From: Mesorhizobium sp. WSM2240
GTDB taxonomy: Bacteria; Pseudomonadota; Alphaproteobacteria; Rhizobiales; Rhizobiaceae
Reading direction: 5' to 3'
Assembly (NCBI RefSeq): GCF_040438645.1
Contig: NZ_CP159253.1
Coordinates: 1,550,001 to 1,614,000, forward strand
DNA length: 64,000 nt
A model generated the notes under the pieces. It did no database searches and had not been told where the DNA came from. It saw only the letters and a list, made by a program, of their open reading frames with translations. Of this stretch, positions 9,484 through 18,581 are shown piece after piece (the stretch's first letter is position 1; the number at the start of each line of letters is the position of its first letter). The translations under genes were made by a program, and so were the position numbers.

Positions 9484-10218
9484 TCAGGCCATCGGAATGC
9501 CGGACGTGACCAGGATCGGCGTGCGATTGGGCACGCGGTCGTAGAGGTCGATAATGTCCTGGTTCATCAGCCGGACGCAGCCTGACGAAACCGACTTGCC
9601 GATGGAATTCCATTCGGGCGAGCCGTGCACGCGGTAAAGCGTGTCTTCGCCGTTCTGGAAAATATAGAGCGCACGAGCACCGAGCGGATTGTTCAGCCCG
9701 GGCGGCATGCCGCCATTTTCCACGCTGTATCTTGCCAGTTTGGGATCGCGCGCAATCATCTCGGCGGGCGGCGTCCATTTCGGCCACTTCCGCTTCCATT
9801 GGATGACTGCCCGGCCGGACCACTCGAAACCGGCGCGGCCGAGACCGACGCCATAGCGTATCGCCTGCCCGTTTTCGCGGACGAGGTAGAGAAAATGGTT
9901 AGAGGTATCGACCACTACTGTCCCGGGCCGTTCGCCGGTTGGATCCTGAACGATCTGGCGGTAGTAGCGCGGATCCACTTTCTTGATGGGCACTCCCGGA
10001 ATCTCGTAACCTTCGTCGACCATAGGGCCGTACATCAGCGCATAGCTGCCGAGCGAAGGCTCGATTTCGGGCGTGGGCGCTATCTGCACCGGCTCGAACT
10101 GGGCGTAATGGGGCATGCTGGTGCATGCCGACACCGTCAGAGCTGCTGCGCCGGTTGCCGCGGCGCCGAGAAACCGTCTGCGAGTGAATTGGGAGGAAGA
10201 AACCGAAGTGATGCTCAT
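9484..10218 (-). CDS. L,D-transpeptidase (YkuD), Tat-exported lipoprotein
   Basis: A 244-residue enzyme that would make 3-3 peptidoglycan crosslinks or attach proteins to the wall. The N-terminus has a twin-arginine motif (TRRRFLGAAATG) followed by a lipobox-like VSAC at about residues 28-31, so it may be a Tat-dependent lipoprotein. The YkuD catalytic domain lies at about 95-240 with FLYLVRENG, GVGLGRAGFEW, HGSPEWNSIGKSVSSGCVR (catalytic Cys in SSGCVR) and a C-terminal TPILVTSG. It is expressed as a single gene, with about 180 bases upstream of its start. Confidence 0.92.
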   Translation of the reverse strand: MSITSVSSSQFTRRRFLGAAATGAAALTVSACTSMPHYAQFEPVQIAPTPEIEPSLGSYALMYGPMVDEGYEIPGVPIKKVDPRYYRQIVQDPTGERPGTVVVDTSNHFLYLVRENGQAIRYGVGLGRAGFEWSGRAVIQWKRKWPKWTPPAEMIARDPKLARYSVENGGMPPGLNNPLGARALYIFQNGEDTLYRVHGSPEWNSIGKSVSSGCVRLMNQDIIDLYDRVPNRTPILVTSGIPMA

Positions 10219-10402
10219 GATACCCTTTTAATTCTCGAGGCCGGGATAGATAGTTTCCGACCTCGCAATAATGCGTGAACGCCCCGTGCTCGTTCCTCCC
10301 CGGATGGGGCGCGATAGGCGGTTCTGAATCTGTCGCGAGGGTGAAAAAAGAAAGGCGAAGGTGTGTCTGCCTCACCGCTGTTGCATTTGGGCAACGGATG
10401 GC

Positions 10403-11083
10403 TCAGGCGCCGGCGAGCAACCCTTCCAGCGAGGGCAGGATGAGGGCGGGCGGGTGGTCGCGGTATTCGTCGGGCTGGCCGCTGCGGTTTACCCAGACGG
10501 TGTGGAAACCGAACTTGGCCGCCCCGGCGACATCCCAGCGGTTGGAAGACTGGAAGGATATTGAGGCGGGGTAGAGACGCCAGTTCGTCGCCACTAGATC
10601 GTAGACGGATGGGTCGGTCTTGAACTTCCGGACCTGGTCGACGGAGAATATGTCGTCGAGCACCGTGTCGAGCGCCGCGGAACGGACCGCCGCCTCCAGC
10701 ATTGCCGGCGAACCGTTCGACAGGATTGCAAGACGCGCGCCTTCCGCCTTGAGTGCCTTCAGCACCGCCGGGACCTCCGGATAGCAGTCGAGCCGCCAGT
10801 ATGCGTCGAGCAGATCCTGCCGCAGCGACCGGTCGGCGGACGGCACCCTATCGAACGCGAAGTCGAGCGCCTGTTCAGTCAGTTGCCAGAAATCCGCGTA
10901 GGAGCCCATGAGGCTCCGGACCCAGGAATATTCAAGCTGCTTTGCCCGCCAGATGTCGGACAGCAGCTGCCCCTCAGGGCCGATTGCAGCCGCATGCCGC
11001 CGCACCGCAGCGTGGACGTCGAACAGCGTTCCATAGGCGTCGAATACGAAGGCGGCGTGGTGCATTCCAAACTCGTCCATCAT
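10403..11083 (-). CDS. haloacid dehalogenase type II (HAD superfamily)
   Basis: A 226-residue hydrolase. Motif I is FVFDAYGTLFDV near residues 12-23, with the nucleophilic Asp. Motif II is ILSNGSP. The Lys of motif III is in KFKTDPSVYDLV, and motif IV appears as SNRWDVAGAAKFG. The order and spacing match (S)-2-haloacid dehalogenases, including the WRAKQLEYSW cap-domain segment characteristic of that subgroup. The natural substrate is unknown, and many such genes lack proven dehalogenase activity. It is divergent from the aminotransferase gene. Confidence 0.88.
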   Translation of the reverse strand: MMDEFGMHHAAFVFDAYGTLFDVHAAVRRHAAAIGPEGQLLSDIWRAKQLEYSWVRSLMGSYADFWQLTEQALDFAFDRVPSADRSLRQDLLDAYWRLDCYPEVPAVLKALKAEGARLAILSNGSPAMLEAAVRSAALDTVLDDIFSVDQVRKFKTDPSVYDLVATNWRLYPASISFQSSNRWDVAGAAKFGFHTVWVNRSGQPDEYRDHPPALILPSLEGLLAGA

Positions 11084-11212
11084 TGCGGGCGCGGACGCAA
11101 TACCCTTCGCTGCTGAACATCGCTTCTGGCATCAACAATTCCTCTTGCCCGATGGTTGACGGCGCCGGACAAAGCGTCTTCCATTGCACCTCACCGAGAT
11201 TTGGGACTTCAC

Positions 11213-12082
11213 ATGAGCTTATCGACGCCCGCGCAATCGACGACCTGGACCTATGTCGACGGAGACTGGCATGAGGGCAATGTCGCGCTCATCGGCCCCC
11301 GCAGCCACGCAATGTGGCTGGGCACCAGCGTCTTCGACGGTGGCAGGTGGTTCGAGGGCGTATCACCGGATCTCGATCGGCATTGCGCGCGCGTCAACGC
11401 ATCGGCGGTTTCGCTCGGCCTGAACCCGACAATGGCCACCGAGGAGATTGTCGGCCTGGCATGGGACGGCTGGAAGAAATTCGACGGCAAGACGGCCGTC
11501 TATGTCCGGCCGATGTACTGGGCCGAACACGGCGGCTATATGGGCGTTCCGGCCGACCCGGATTCGACCCGCTTCTGTCTTTGCCTCTACGAAGCGCCGA
11601 TGATCCCGCCATCGGGTTTTTCGGTGACGGTTTCCCCGTTCCGCCGCCCGACGCTGGAAACCATGCCGACCAACGCCAAGGCCGGCTGCCTCTATCCCAA
11701 CAATGGCAGGGCCATCCTAGAAGCCAAGCAGCGCGGCTTCGACAATGCGCTGGTGCGCGACCTGCTCGGCAACGTCGCCGAAACCGGCACGTCGAACATT
11801 TTCCTGGTCAAGGACGGCCACGTCTTCACGCCGGCTCCGAACGGAACTTTTCTTTCCGGCATCACGCGTGCGCGTACGATTGCGCTGCTCGCGGATTACG
11901 GCTTCCGCACGACCGAGACCACGCTTTCGGTGCGCGACTTCATGGAAGCCGACGAGATCTTCTCCACCGGCAACCACTCCAAGGTGGTCCCCGTGACCAG
12001 GATCGAGGACCGCGACCTGCAGCCGGGGCCAGTGGCCAAGAAGGCGCGGGAACTCTATTGGGAGTGGGCGCATTCGGCTTGA
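11213..12082 (+). CDS. class IV (branched-chain-type) aminotransferase
   Basis: A 289-residue fold-type IV PLP enzyme. The PLP lysine lies in TNAKAGCLYPNNGRAI near residue 155, and AETGTSNIFLVKDG is the conserved phosphate-binding segment. GITRARTIALL follows, as in IlvE and D-amino-acid aminotransferases. Catalysis would be transfer of an amino group between branched-chain keto acids and glutamate, though paralogues in this family include 4-amino-4-deoxychorismate lyase, so substrate assignment is tentative. ATG 11213 (MSLSTPAQSTTW) is preferred over a longer upstream frame. A palindromic repeat begins right at its stop. Confidence 0.9.
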   Translation: MSLSTPAQSTTWTYVDGDWHEGNVALIGPRSHAMWLGTSVFDGGRWFEGVSPDLDRHCARVNASAVSLGLNPTMATEEIVGLAWDGWKKFDGKTAVYVRPMYWAEHGGYMGVPADPDSTRFCLCLYEAPMIPPSGFSVTVSPFRRPTLETMPTNAKAGCLYPNNGRAILEAKQRGFDNALVRDLLGNVAETGTSNIFLVKDGHVFTPAPNGTFLSGITRARTIALLADYGFRTTETTLSVRDFMEADEIFSTGNHSKVVPVTRIEDRDLQPGPVAKKARELYWEWAHSA

Positions 12083-12209
12083 GATTCGGGTGAGGCCGGC
12101 CTGCAAATGGTGGCTTTCTGCGCTTCCGGTGCTCACGTACCTGAATGTACGCTCCGCTCCGGTTCTCGAAACCCACCATTTGCAGGCTCGCCCTGACCTG
12201 AATCTCAAC
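12081..12209. repeat. GC-rich intergenic palindromic element
   Basis: Two arms of about 37 bp form an imperfect inverted repeat. The left arm carries GATTCGGGTGAGGCC and CCTGCAAATGGTGG; the right arm is its complement with about 7 differences. The interior holds a smaller repeat (CACGTAC/GTACG). Related sequence occurs at 48332-48420 and a shortened form near 26001-26036, so it belongs to a dispersed family. In RNA it would form a long hairpin after the aminotransferase gene and before sodB. Confidence 0.7.
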
Positions 12210-12346
12210 ACACCCTAGACCAGACAGGTTCCAAGCCGATAAAAAAAGGATGCTAGCGCCTGTCGCGGAGTTGTCGCGGCGATATTCCAACCTATCTCAA
12301 AATCCGGCGGCTGCGCCGGAAACATTGCCACCGAGGAGTTACGACC

Positions 12347-12949
12347 ATGGCTTTTGAACTGCCTGCATTGCCCTATGATTACGAGGCGCTCCAGCCTTAC
12401 ATGTCCAAGGAAACGCTCGAATATCACCACGACAAGCATCACAAGGCCTATGTCGACAACGGCAACAAGCTCGCGGCCGAAGCCGGCATGGACGGCCTGT
12501 CTCTCGAAGAGATCGTCAAGCAGTCCTTCGGCAAGAACGCCGGCCTCTTCAACAATGCCGGCCAGCATTACAATCACATCCATTTCTGGAAATGGATGAA
12601 GAAAGGCGGCGGCGGCAACAAGCTTCCGGGCGCCCTGCAGAAGGCCATCGACAGCGATCTCGGCGGCTATGACAAGTTCAAAGCCGATTTCATCGCCGCC
12701 GGCACCACGCAGTTCGGCTCGGGCTGGGCGTGGCTTTCGGTGAAGGGCGGGAAGCTTGCAATCTCCAAGACCCCGAACGGCGAGAACCCGCTCGTGCATG
12801 GCGCGTCGCCGATCCTCGGCGTGGATGTGTGGGAGCACTCCTATTACATCGACTACCGCAACGCGCGGCCGAAATATCTGGAGGCCTTCGTCGACAATCT
12901 GATCAACTGGGACTACGTCCTGGAAATGTACGAGAAGGCCAGCGCATAG
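12347..12949 (+). CDS. sodB: superoxide dismutase, Fe/Mn type
   Basis: A 200-residue cytoplasmic enzyme converting superoxide to oxygen and peroxide. Metal ligands are visible: the His in LEYHHDKHHKAYVDN (near 27), the second in HYNHIHFWKWM (near 80), and Asp and His in VDVWEHSYYIDY (near 165). The GGGG loop after KWMKK and the AGTTQFGSGWAWL segment are typical. I cannot decide iron versus manganese from sequence alone. It is followed at once by a strong terminator, so it is probably monocistronic. Confidence 0.96.
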   Translation: MAFELPALPYDYEALQPYMSKETLEYHHDKHHKAYVDNGNKLAAEAGMDGLSLEEIVKQSFGKNAGLFNNAGQHYNHIHFWKWMKKGGGGNKLPGALQKAIDSDLGGYDKFKADFIAAGTTQFGSGWAWLSVKGGKLAISKTPNGENPLVHGASPILGVDVWEHSYYIDYRNARPKYLEAFVDNLINWDYVLEMYEKASA

Positions 12950-12951
12950 CT

Positions 12952-12988
12952 GAAAAGAAAACCCCGGCCAGTCCGGGGTTTTCTTTTC
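12952..12988. terminator. intrinsic terminator after sodB
   Basis: A perfect 16-bp stem, GAAAAGAAAACCCCGG paired with its exact complement across a 5-base loop, with an A-rich 5' arm and a T-rich 3' arm. This gives a GC core with U-tract for the plus strand, and the symmetry makes it potentially bidirectional. Confidence 0.92.
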
Positions 12989-13103
12989 CGGGCGCGAGCT
13001 TCAATCACGCGTAAATCACGGAAGCGTGACAGGCAGTCAGGAAGTTTTTCGGGCAGCTTTCGTTTGCCCAAAGGCAGCCTTTTTGCAACCCAGAGGTCAC
13101 TCC

Positions 13104-13541
13104 ATGAAGAAATTTGTTATTGCCGTTTCCGTAATCGCGCTCGCCACCACCGCCGCGTTCGCCGACGTGATCGCAGACCGCAAGGCGGTCATGAAGGAAA
13201 ATGGAAGACAGGTTGGCGTGCTGGTGAAGATGGTCCAGGGCGAGACGGATTTTGACGCCGAGGCGGTCATGGCGGCTTTGACCAAGCTGAACGAAAACGT
13301 GCAGGCGATAGATGTCGCCGCCTCTTTCCCGCCGGGCAGCGACAAGGGCGATACGACCGCTTCCCCGAAGATCTGGGAGGACATGGCGGGTTTCCAGGCC
13401 GAGGTGGACAAGTTCAAGGCCGTGACGGCCGAAGCCGCCGCCGCGCCGGCCCAAAGCCTCGAAGCGCTGAAGCCGCAGGTCGCCGCGATCGGGCAAAGCT
13501 GCTCAAGCTGCCACGAGACGTACCGCATCAAGAAGGGCTGA
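13104..13541 (+). CDS. cytochrome c' / c-556 family (class II cytochrome c)
   Basis: A 145-residue exported haem protein. A signal peptide (MKKFVIAVSVIALATTAAFA) is followed by the four-helix class II domain starting VIADRKAVMKENG, with the haem motif CSSCHETYR close to the C-terminus, exactly where class II cytochromes carry it. Likely periplasmic electron carrier or gas-binding protein. The dihaem cytochrome gene begins 10 bases downstream, so the two form an operon; maturation would use the Ccm system encoded at 48.5-52.5 kb. Confidence 0.92.
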   Translation: MKKFVIAVSVIALATTAAFADVIADRKAVMKENGRQVGVLVKMVQGETDFDAEAVMAALTKLNENVQAIDVAASFPPGSDKGDTTASPKIWEDMAGFQAEVDKFKAVTAEAAAAPAQSLEALKPQVAAIGQSCSSCHETYRIKKG

Positions 13542-13550
13542 CGCCAGCCC

Positions 13551-14513
13551 ATGAACTCGCCCGGAAAGCTGGCCGCCGCCGCCGTGATCGCGGCAGGTAT
13601 TAGCGGGCTGGCCTTCTGGTACCTGACAGCGCCCGGCCGCATCGGCGCCGAAGCCGCGGAGGCGCTTGGGACAGGCGACGCAGCGAGGGGCGAGCGCATA
13701 TTCTGGGCCGGCGGCTGCACGTCCTGTCACGCCCGGCCGAAATCCGAAGGCGAGGCGCTGCTCCAACTGGCTGGCGGAGTGCAACTCGAGACTGCGTTCG
13801 GCGCGTTCGTCGCGCCGAACATTTCTCAGGACGTGAATGACGGCATTGGCGGCTGGTCCGGGAAGGATTTCGCCGACGCCATGCTGAAGGGCGTTTCACC
13901 CTCGGGACGGCATTACTATCCTGCATTTCCCTATACGTCCTACGCAAGGATGAAGCCGGCCGACGTGGCGGACCTCTACGCCTTCATGAAGACGCTACCT
14001 GCCGTGGCAGGCCGGGCGCCGGATCATACACTGAGCTTCCCGTTCAGCTTCCGGCGCGGCATCGGTCTGTGGAAGCTGCTCTATCTCGATGACGCTCCAG
14101 TCATTGCTCTGGACGAGGGCTCTCCGGAAAAACTTCAGCTCGGCCGCTATCTGGTCGAGGGGCCCGGCCATTGCGGCGAATGCCACACGCCGCGCACGGT
14201 TGCGGGCGGGACCGACAAGGGCCAGTGGCTTGCAGGCGCTGTCGCAGCCGAGGGCGACGGCGTCATTCCCAACATCACATCAGGCGAGGGCGGGATAGGC
14301 GACTGGTCCGAAGGCGATATCGCCAGCTATCTCGAAACGGGGTTTACGCCGGATTTCGATTCGGTCGGCGGCTCGATGGTCGAAGTTCAGAAGAACATCG
14401 CCAGATTGACGCAGGAAGACCGGGAGGCGATCGCCGCCTATCTCAAGGCGGTGCCGCCGCGTCCGAATGGTTATCCGGCGCGGCAGCCTCCCGACGAGCC
14501 AGCGTCAGACTGA
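13551..14513 (+). CDS. dihaem cytochrome c, membrane-anchored
   Basis: A 320-residue protein with an N-terminal hydrophobic segment (about residues 8-27, probably an uncleaved anchor or signal). It has two class I haem domains: CTSCH near residue 56 and CGECH near residue 208. Each is followed by family features such as GVSPSGRHYYPAFPYTSYARM and VPPRPNGYP. This layout resembles the cytochrome subunit of alcohol/aldehyde or gluconate-type dehydrogenases, but no flavin or PQQ partner is adjacent. It sits in one operon with the cytochrome c' gene and overlaps the convergent ptrB gene tail-to-tail by 9 bases. Confidence 0.9.
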   Translation: MNSPGKLAAAAVIAAGISGLAFWYLTAPGRIGAEAAEALGTGDAARGERIFWAGGCTSCHARPKSEGEALLQLAGGVQLETAFGAFVAPNISQDVNDGIGGWSGKDFADAMLKGVSPSGRHYYPAFPYTSYARMKPADVADLYAFMKTLPAVAGRAPDHTLSFPFSFRRGIGLWKLLYLDDAPVIALDEGSPEKLQLGRYLVEGPGHCGECHTPRTVAGGTDKGQWLAGAVAAEGDGVIPNITSGEGGIGDWSEGDIASYLETGFTPDFDSVGGSMVEVQKNIARLTQEDREAIAAYLKAVPPRPNGYPARQPPDEPASD

Positions 14514-16631
14514 ACACTTGTAGGGAAGCGCGGACGCCTTTCCCGCGATCTTCAGCGCGAATGCGTAGTTGAAGGCGATCTCCTCCAGCCGCGAAAAACG
14601 TCCGGATGCGCCGGCATGGCCGGAATCCATGTTGATCTTGAAGAGAACCGGGTTGTTGCCCTTTTTCCGGACGCGCAGGCGGGCGATCCATTTCGCCGGC
14701 TCCCAATAGGTGACGCGTGGATCGGTCAGGCCGGCGACCGCCAGGATCGGCGGGTAGTCATACGCGCCGATATTGTCGTAGGGCGAATAAGCAGCGATCG
14801 TCCGATAATCCTCTGCGGACAGAATGGGATTGCCCCATTCGGGCCATTCCGGCGGCGTGAGGGGCAGCGTGTCGTCGAGCATGGTGCTCAGTACGTCGAC
14901 GAAAGGCACCTCGGCGATGATGCCGCCAAACACCTCTGGCGCCATGTTGGCGACCGCGCCCATCAGCATGCCGCCCGCTGAGCCGCCTTGGGCGACGATC
15001 CGGTCATGTGCGGTATAGCGCTCGGCGACCAGATGGTTGGCGGCGGCGATGAAATCGAGAAACGTGTTCTGCTTCTTCGCGCGCTTGCCGTCTTCGTACC
15101 AGCCATAGCCTTTGTCCTTGCCGCCGCGCACATGTGCGATGGCATAGACGAAACCGCGATCGGCAAGCGACAGGCAGTTGGTGTTGAATGCCGCGGGAAT
15201 GGCGATGCCGTAGGAGCCATAACCGTAGAGCAGGCAGGGTGCGGTGCCGTCCAGCGGCGTTTCGCGGTGATGGATGAGAGAGATCGGCACCAGTTGGCCA
15301 TCGTGGGAGGGCGCCATCAGCCGGCGGGTGACATAGTCCGCGGGATTGTGGCCGGAGGGAACCTCCTGTGTCTTCAAAAGCGTGCGTTCACGCGTGCGCA
15401 TATTGTAGTCGAACAACTGCGCGGGCGTCGTCATCGACGAATACGAGAACCGCATCGTGTCGGTGTCGTATTCGTAGGAGCCGGAGAGGCCGAGCGAGAA
15501 AGCCTCTTCCTCGAACGAGATCATGTGCTCTTCGCCGGTGGCGCGGTCGCGTACGACGATTCGCGGCAGGCCGTCCTTGCGCTCCAGCCGGACGAGGAAA
15601 TCCTTGAAGCTGAGCAGCGACAGGATCAGCCGGCCGGGTTCGTGGCCGACGAGTTCCGTCCAGTTGGCGCGCCCCGGATCGCCAACCGGCGCGGTCATGA
15701 TCTTGAAGTCCTTGGCGCCATCGGCGTTGGTGAGAATGAAGAAGATGTCGCCGCCTTCCTCCAGATCGTATTGCAACCCGGTCTCGCGCGGTTCGACGAT
15801 GTGCGGCGCGGCCAGCGGATCCCTGGCGCTGAGCAGGCGGTATTCCGTAGTTTCGTGATCGTTGATGCCGATGAATATCCAGTCATTGCTGCGCGAACCG
15901 CCCACACTCATGAAGAAGCCGGGATCGGGCTCCTCGTAGACGAGGCGATCGTCGGCATGATCGGAACCGAGCGCGTGGAAGAAAATCTTTGAGGGGCGAT
16001 GGTTCTGGTCGAGCCGTGTATAGAAGAATCCATTGCCGGCAGCATTCCATACGCCCGAGCCGCCGGTGTCAGGGACGGTTTCGGCGAGGTCCTTGCGTTC
16101 CGCAAGATCGCGGACGTGCAGCGTGAAAAACTCCGAGCCCTTGTCGTCGAAGGCCCACAGGAGTCGGCTGTGGTCGGGCGAGTGGTCGACGCCGCCGATG
16201 CGGAAATACGGCCGACCCTCGGCTTCCGTGTCGCCGTCGAGGATGATGTCCTCCTCGCCGCCGTCGCGCGGGGTGCGGAAGTAGCGCGGCTGCTCTCCGC
16301 CCTTCTTGAAGGATGAGCCATAAGCGTACGGGCCGTCCTTCATCGGAACCGACGAGTCGTCCTCCTTGATGCGGCCCTTCATTTCATGAAACAGCGCCTT
16401 CTGTAGCTCGACGGTGTCAGCCATCAGGGTCTTCTGATAGTCGTTTTCGGCATTGAGGTGATCGCGGATGGCCGGATCGAGCAGCGCCGGCTCACGAAAC
16501 ACCTCCTGCCAGTTCTGTGCGCGCAACCAGGCGAACTCGTCTGTCCGGGTAATTCCGTGCCTGGTGTCGGAGACCGGGCGCTCCTCGGTTGCAGGCGGAT
16601 TGATATTCGGAAACATGGTTTTTGCGGTCAT
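14505..16631 (-). CDS. ptrB: oligopeptidase B (S9A prolyl oligopeptidase family)
   Basis: A 708-residue serine peptidase cleaving short peptides after Lys or Arg. The N-terminal half is a seven-bladed beta-propeller that limits substrate size; the catalytic alpha/beta-hydrolase half follows. The nucleophile is in AQGGSAGGMLMGA near residue 552, Asp in GLTDPRVTYWEPAKW, and His in DSGHAGASGRF near residue 672. I chose ATG 16631 (MTAKTMFPNI) because of GAGAAG just upstream; a longer TTG start at 16664 is possible. No signal peptide, so cytoplasmic. Confidence 0.95.
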   Translation of the reverse strand: MTAKTMFPNINPPATEERPVSDTRHGITRTDEFAWLRAQNWQEVFREPALLDPAIRDHLNAENDYQKTLMADTVELQKALFHEMKGRIKEDDSSVPMKDGPYAYGSSFKKGGEQPRYFRTPRDGGEEDIILDGDTEAEGRPYFRIGGVDHSPDHSRLLWAFDDKGSEFFTLHVRDLAERKDLAETVPDTGGSGVWNAAGNGFFYTRLDQNHRPSKIFFHALGSDHADDRLVYEEPDPGFFMSVGGSRSNDWIFIGINDHETTEYRLLSARDPLAAPHIVEPRETGLQYDLEEGGDIFFILTNADGAKDFKIMTAPVGDPGRANWTELVGHEPGRLILSLLSFKDFLVRLERKDGLPRIVVRDRATGEEHMISFEEEAFSLGLSGSYEYDTDTMRFSYSSMTTPAQLFDYNMRTRERTLLKTQEVPSGHNPADYVTRRLMAPSHDGQLVPISLIHHRETPLDGTAPCLLYGYGSYGIAIPAAFNTNCLSLADRGFVYAIAHVRGGKDKGYGWYEDGKRAKKQNTFLDFIAAANHLVAERYTAHDRIVAQGGSAGGMLMGAVANMAPEVFGGIIAEVPFVDVLSTMLDDTLPLTPPEWPEWGNPILSAEDYRTIAAYSPYDNIGAYDYPPILAVAGLTDPRVTYWEPAKWIARLRVRKKGNNPVLFKINMDSGHAGASGRFSRLEEIAFNYAFALKIAGKASALPYKCSV

Positions 16632-16750
16632 TGCTTCTCGCTCGGGAAAATTCTTGAATGGCAAATGAATACGTCCGTCACGAGGCGTTCAAGAGCAGGT
16701 ATCTAGATTTCAGCGTGCCCGGTTTAGCCGGTTCGCCAGAGGAGAGATAG

Positions 16751-17119
16751 ATGAATAGGCTTTTGAGGGTCACCGCGGCGCTCGCCGCATGCTTAACCGT
16801 TGCAGTCGGCGCGAGCCAGGCCGTGGCGACAGTGTTTGCGGCATGGGAAGTTGCCAATGTGCCGTTTGGCGATACGTTGAACGTCAGGAAGTATCCGGCC
16901 GGCCATTCGCAGAAGCAGGCGGCGTATCCCAACGGCACGGTGCTGCAGATGACGGGCAAATGCACCGGCGGCGTCAACCTGCTCGACATCTCCAACCAGC
17001 CGGCCTGGAAGCAGGAGCAGGCGGTTCGTTACCGCTGGTGCCAAATCTGGCACGACCCGGCCCAGAACGGCAATTTCGTTACCGGCTGGGTTTACGGCAA
17101 ATACATCGCTCCGCATTAA
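16751..17119 (+). CDS. exported small SH3-like domain protein
   Basis: A 122-residue protein with a signal peptide (RLLRVTAALAACLTVAVGA, cleavage likely near residue 27). The mature part has VPFGDTLNVRKYPAG, a bacterial SH3-type start (xxLNVRxxP), then an Ala/Asn-containing loop and GWVYGKYIAPH at the end, as in SH3_3 proteins. Two mature cysteines (in KCTGG and RWCQIW) could form a disulfide. Such proteins often bind cell wall or envelope partners; no specific role can be stated. Confidence 0.75.
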   Translation: MNRLLRVTAALAACLTVAVGASQAVATVFAAWEVANVPFGDTLNVRKYPAGHSQKQAAYPNGTVLQMTGKCTGGVNLLDISNQPAWKQEQAVRYRWCQIWHDPAQNGNFVTGWVYGKYIAPH

Positions 17120-17582
17120 TTGCCGCCGCATAAGTCGGCCTCGAAACTAAGCGGTTCCGCTCATACTGCAGCTCAGGCCCGTCCGGGTTGCTATACGTTT
17201 CAGCGCTCGCCGAGAACCGGCCTTGGGGGCAGTGTCCGAATCGGCTATCCGGCATGTGCACTGCGACGAAAAAGCGCCATTGCGCGACTTGAACCCCAAG
17301 CAGTAAAGACTTGGCGCAGCCGTGACGCTACGTAACGTTGCTGATTTGAGTGAAAATCGGGGTCGTCTAATCGACCTCGGCTCGTAAAAGTGTCCGGCGA
17401 ATATCTGGAATGACTAGACGGGCAGCTAATATATACAAAAATTGTGAATTGACTTGACTTGGCAATATGCCCGATAAGACATCTCAGCGCGAATCGTGGG
17501 GTTTTGCCCTGCGCCAGACTGCGCAATGCCCCGCCGGTTAGAAAGGGGCGCAACAATCTAGCTAAATTGGGGCCCGAGTAAT
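17120..17582. other. 463-base intergenic region upstream of mucR
   Basis: No convincing gene. The part nearest mucR contains an A/T-rich block at about 17427-17450 (TAATATATACAAAAATTG), unusual for this GC-rich DNA, then overlapping TTGACT copies at 17449-17459 and GATAAG at 17473-17478 that could be a promoter. MucR proteins bind A/T-rich sites and repress their own genes, so autoregulation here is plausible. A leader around 17497-17552 has pairing segments (GGGG...CCCC, TGCGC...GCGCA). Confidence 0.45.
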
Positions 17583-18008
17583 ATGGACACTATGGAAACA
17601 CCTGCTCGTAATCACGAGATGCTGATCGAGCTTACGGCCGATGTTGTCGCTGCTTATGTGAGCAACAATCCGGTCCCGGTCGGCGAACTGCCTAACCTTA
17701 TTTCCGACGTGCATGCAGCGCTCGGCCGCGTCGGCGGCAGCGCAGAACAGCCGCCCGCCGACAAGCAGAAGCCGGCGGTCAATCCCAAGCGATCCGTGCA
17801 TGACGACTACATCGTGTGCCTGGAAGACGGCAAGAAGTTCAAGTCGCTGAAGCGTCATCTGATGACCCATTACGGCCTGACGCCCGACCAGTACCGCGAA
17901 AAATGGAGCCTGGACGCCAGCTATCCGATGGTCGCGCCGAATTACGCGGCCGCGCGCTCGCAGCTCGCCAAGAAGATGGGCCTCGGCCGCAAGCCCAAGT
18001 CCCGATAG
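17583..18008 (+). CDS. mucR: MucR/Ros-family zinc-finger transcriptional regulator
   Basis: A 141-residue regulator. The N-terminal half, beginning [17 protein letters not shown], drives oligomerisation in the family. The zinc finger follows: [11 protein letters not shown] has only one Cys of the usual CxxC pair, then [22 protein letters not shown] supplies the His ligands and the characteristic Ros helix. MucR controls exopolysaccharide, motility and cell-cycle genes in rhizobia and Caulobacter; targets here cannot be read. The single Cys is also seen in Mesorhizobium-type homologues (Ml family) proposed to work without zinc. A strong terminator follows. Confidence 0.93.
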   Translation: MDTMETPARNHEMLIELTADVVAAYVSNNPVPVGELPNLISDVHAALGRVGGSAEQPPADKQKPAVNPKRSVHDDYIVCLEDGKKFKSLKRHLMTHYGLTPDQYREKWSLDASYPMVAPNYAAARSQLAKKMGLGRKPKSR

Positions 18009-18010
18009 GC

Positions 18011-18361
18011 TTAGCCGTCTACAGGAGTTTCGCGACGGCGCCTTCGGGCGCCGTTTTGTTTTGTACCCTTGCCTTGGCGCAGCGCGGCTTTCGTTCCGCG
18101 CAGCCGGTCGAGCCCCTGCTTCAACGCTATGTGTCGGTTGAGATCGTAGCTCCAGTGCCGCCGCAGTCCCTTCAGGCGCTCGCGCTCGATAGCCCGTTCC
18201 AGGCGGCTGGCGAGCTTGAGCTTTTCGGCGGGTCCGGCCTCTAGCGCGGCGGCAAGATCGATGCCGCAGGCAAGATGCAGAGCGGCAATCTGCCGGGCAT
18301 GCGCCGTTTCCTGGGCTTTCCGATGCTTGAAGTCTTTTGTTTCCTGATGAAATCCGTGCAT
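18011..18361 (-). CDS. basic hypothetical cytoplasmic protein, 116 aa
   Basis: A highly charged, helix-rich protein (KDFKHRKAQETAHARQIA, ASRLERAIERERLKGL) with a very basic C-terminal tail (ARRRRRE). No signal or membrane segment. ATG 18361 has a clear GGACCAGGGGG upstream; an earlier start at 18415 lacks this. The 3' end runs through the mucR terminator hairpin, so the two convergent transcripts overlap. I recognise no characterised family. Confidence 0.6.
   Translation of the reverse strand: MHGFHQETKDFKHRKAQETAHARQIAALHLACGIDLAAALEAGPAEKLKLASRLERAIERERLKGLRRHWSYDLNRHIALKQGLDRLRGTKAALRQGKGTKQNGARRRRRETPVDG
18036..18065 (+). terminator. intrinsic terminator after mucR
   Basis: A perfect 8-bp stem ACGGCGCC-TTCG-GGCGCCGT capped by a stable TTCG tetraloop and followed by TTTTGTTTTG. 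It lies inside the 3' end of the convergent hypothetical gene. Confidence 0.92.
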
Positions 18362-18581
18362 GCCCCCTGGTCCTGTCCTTTGGCTTCGATGCCCACAGGC
18401 TAGGCGCGTGGCCAAGGGGTGGGGATAAAACTCCCGCCTAAAAAGTCAGAAGCATCAAAAAAGCACCGGATTTTCAGTAGGTTGGCTGCTGGCTGCCAGA
18501 TTCTTTGTTCTCATTTTGTTCACATCCTGGTTGCAAGCCGCTATAAGAACTTATTCCTATCAGGCGAGAAGGAAAAGTTCA

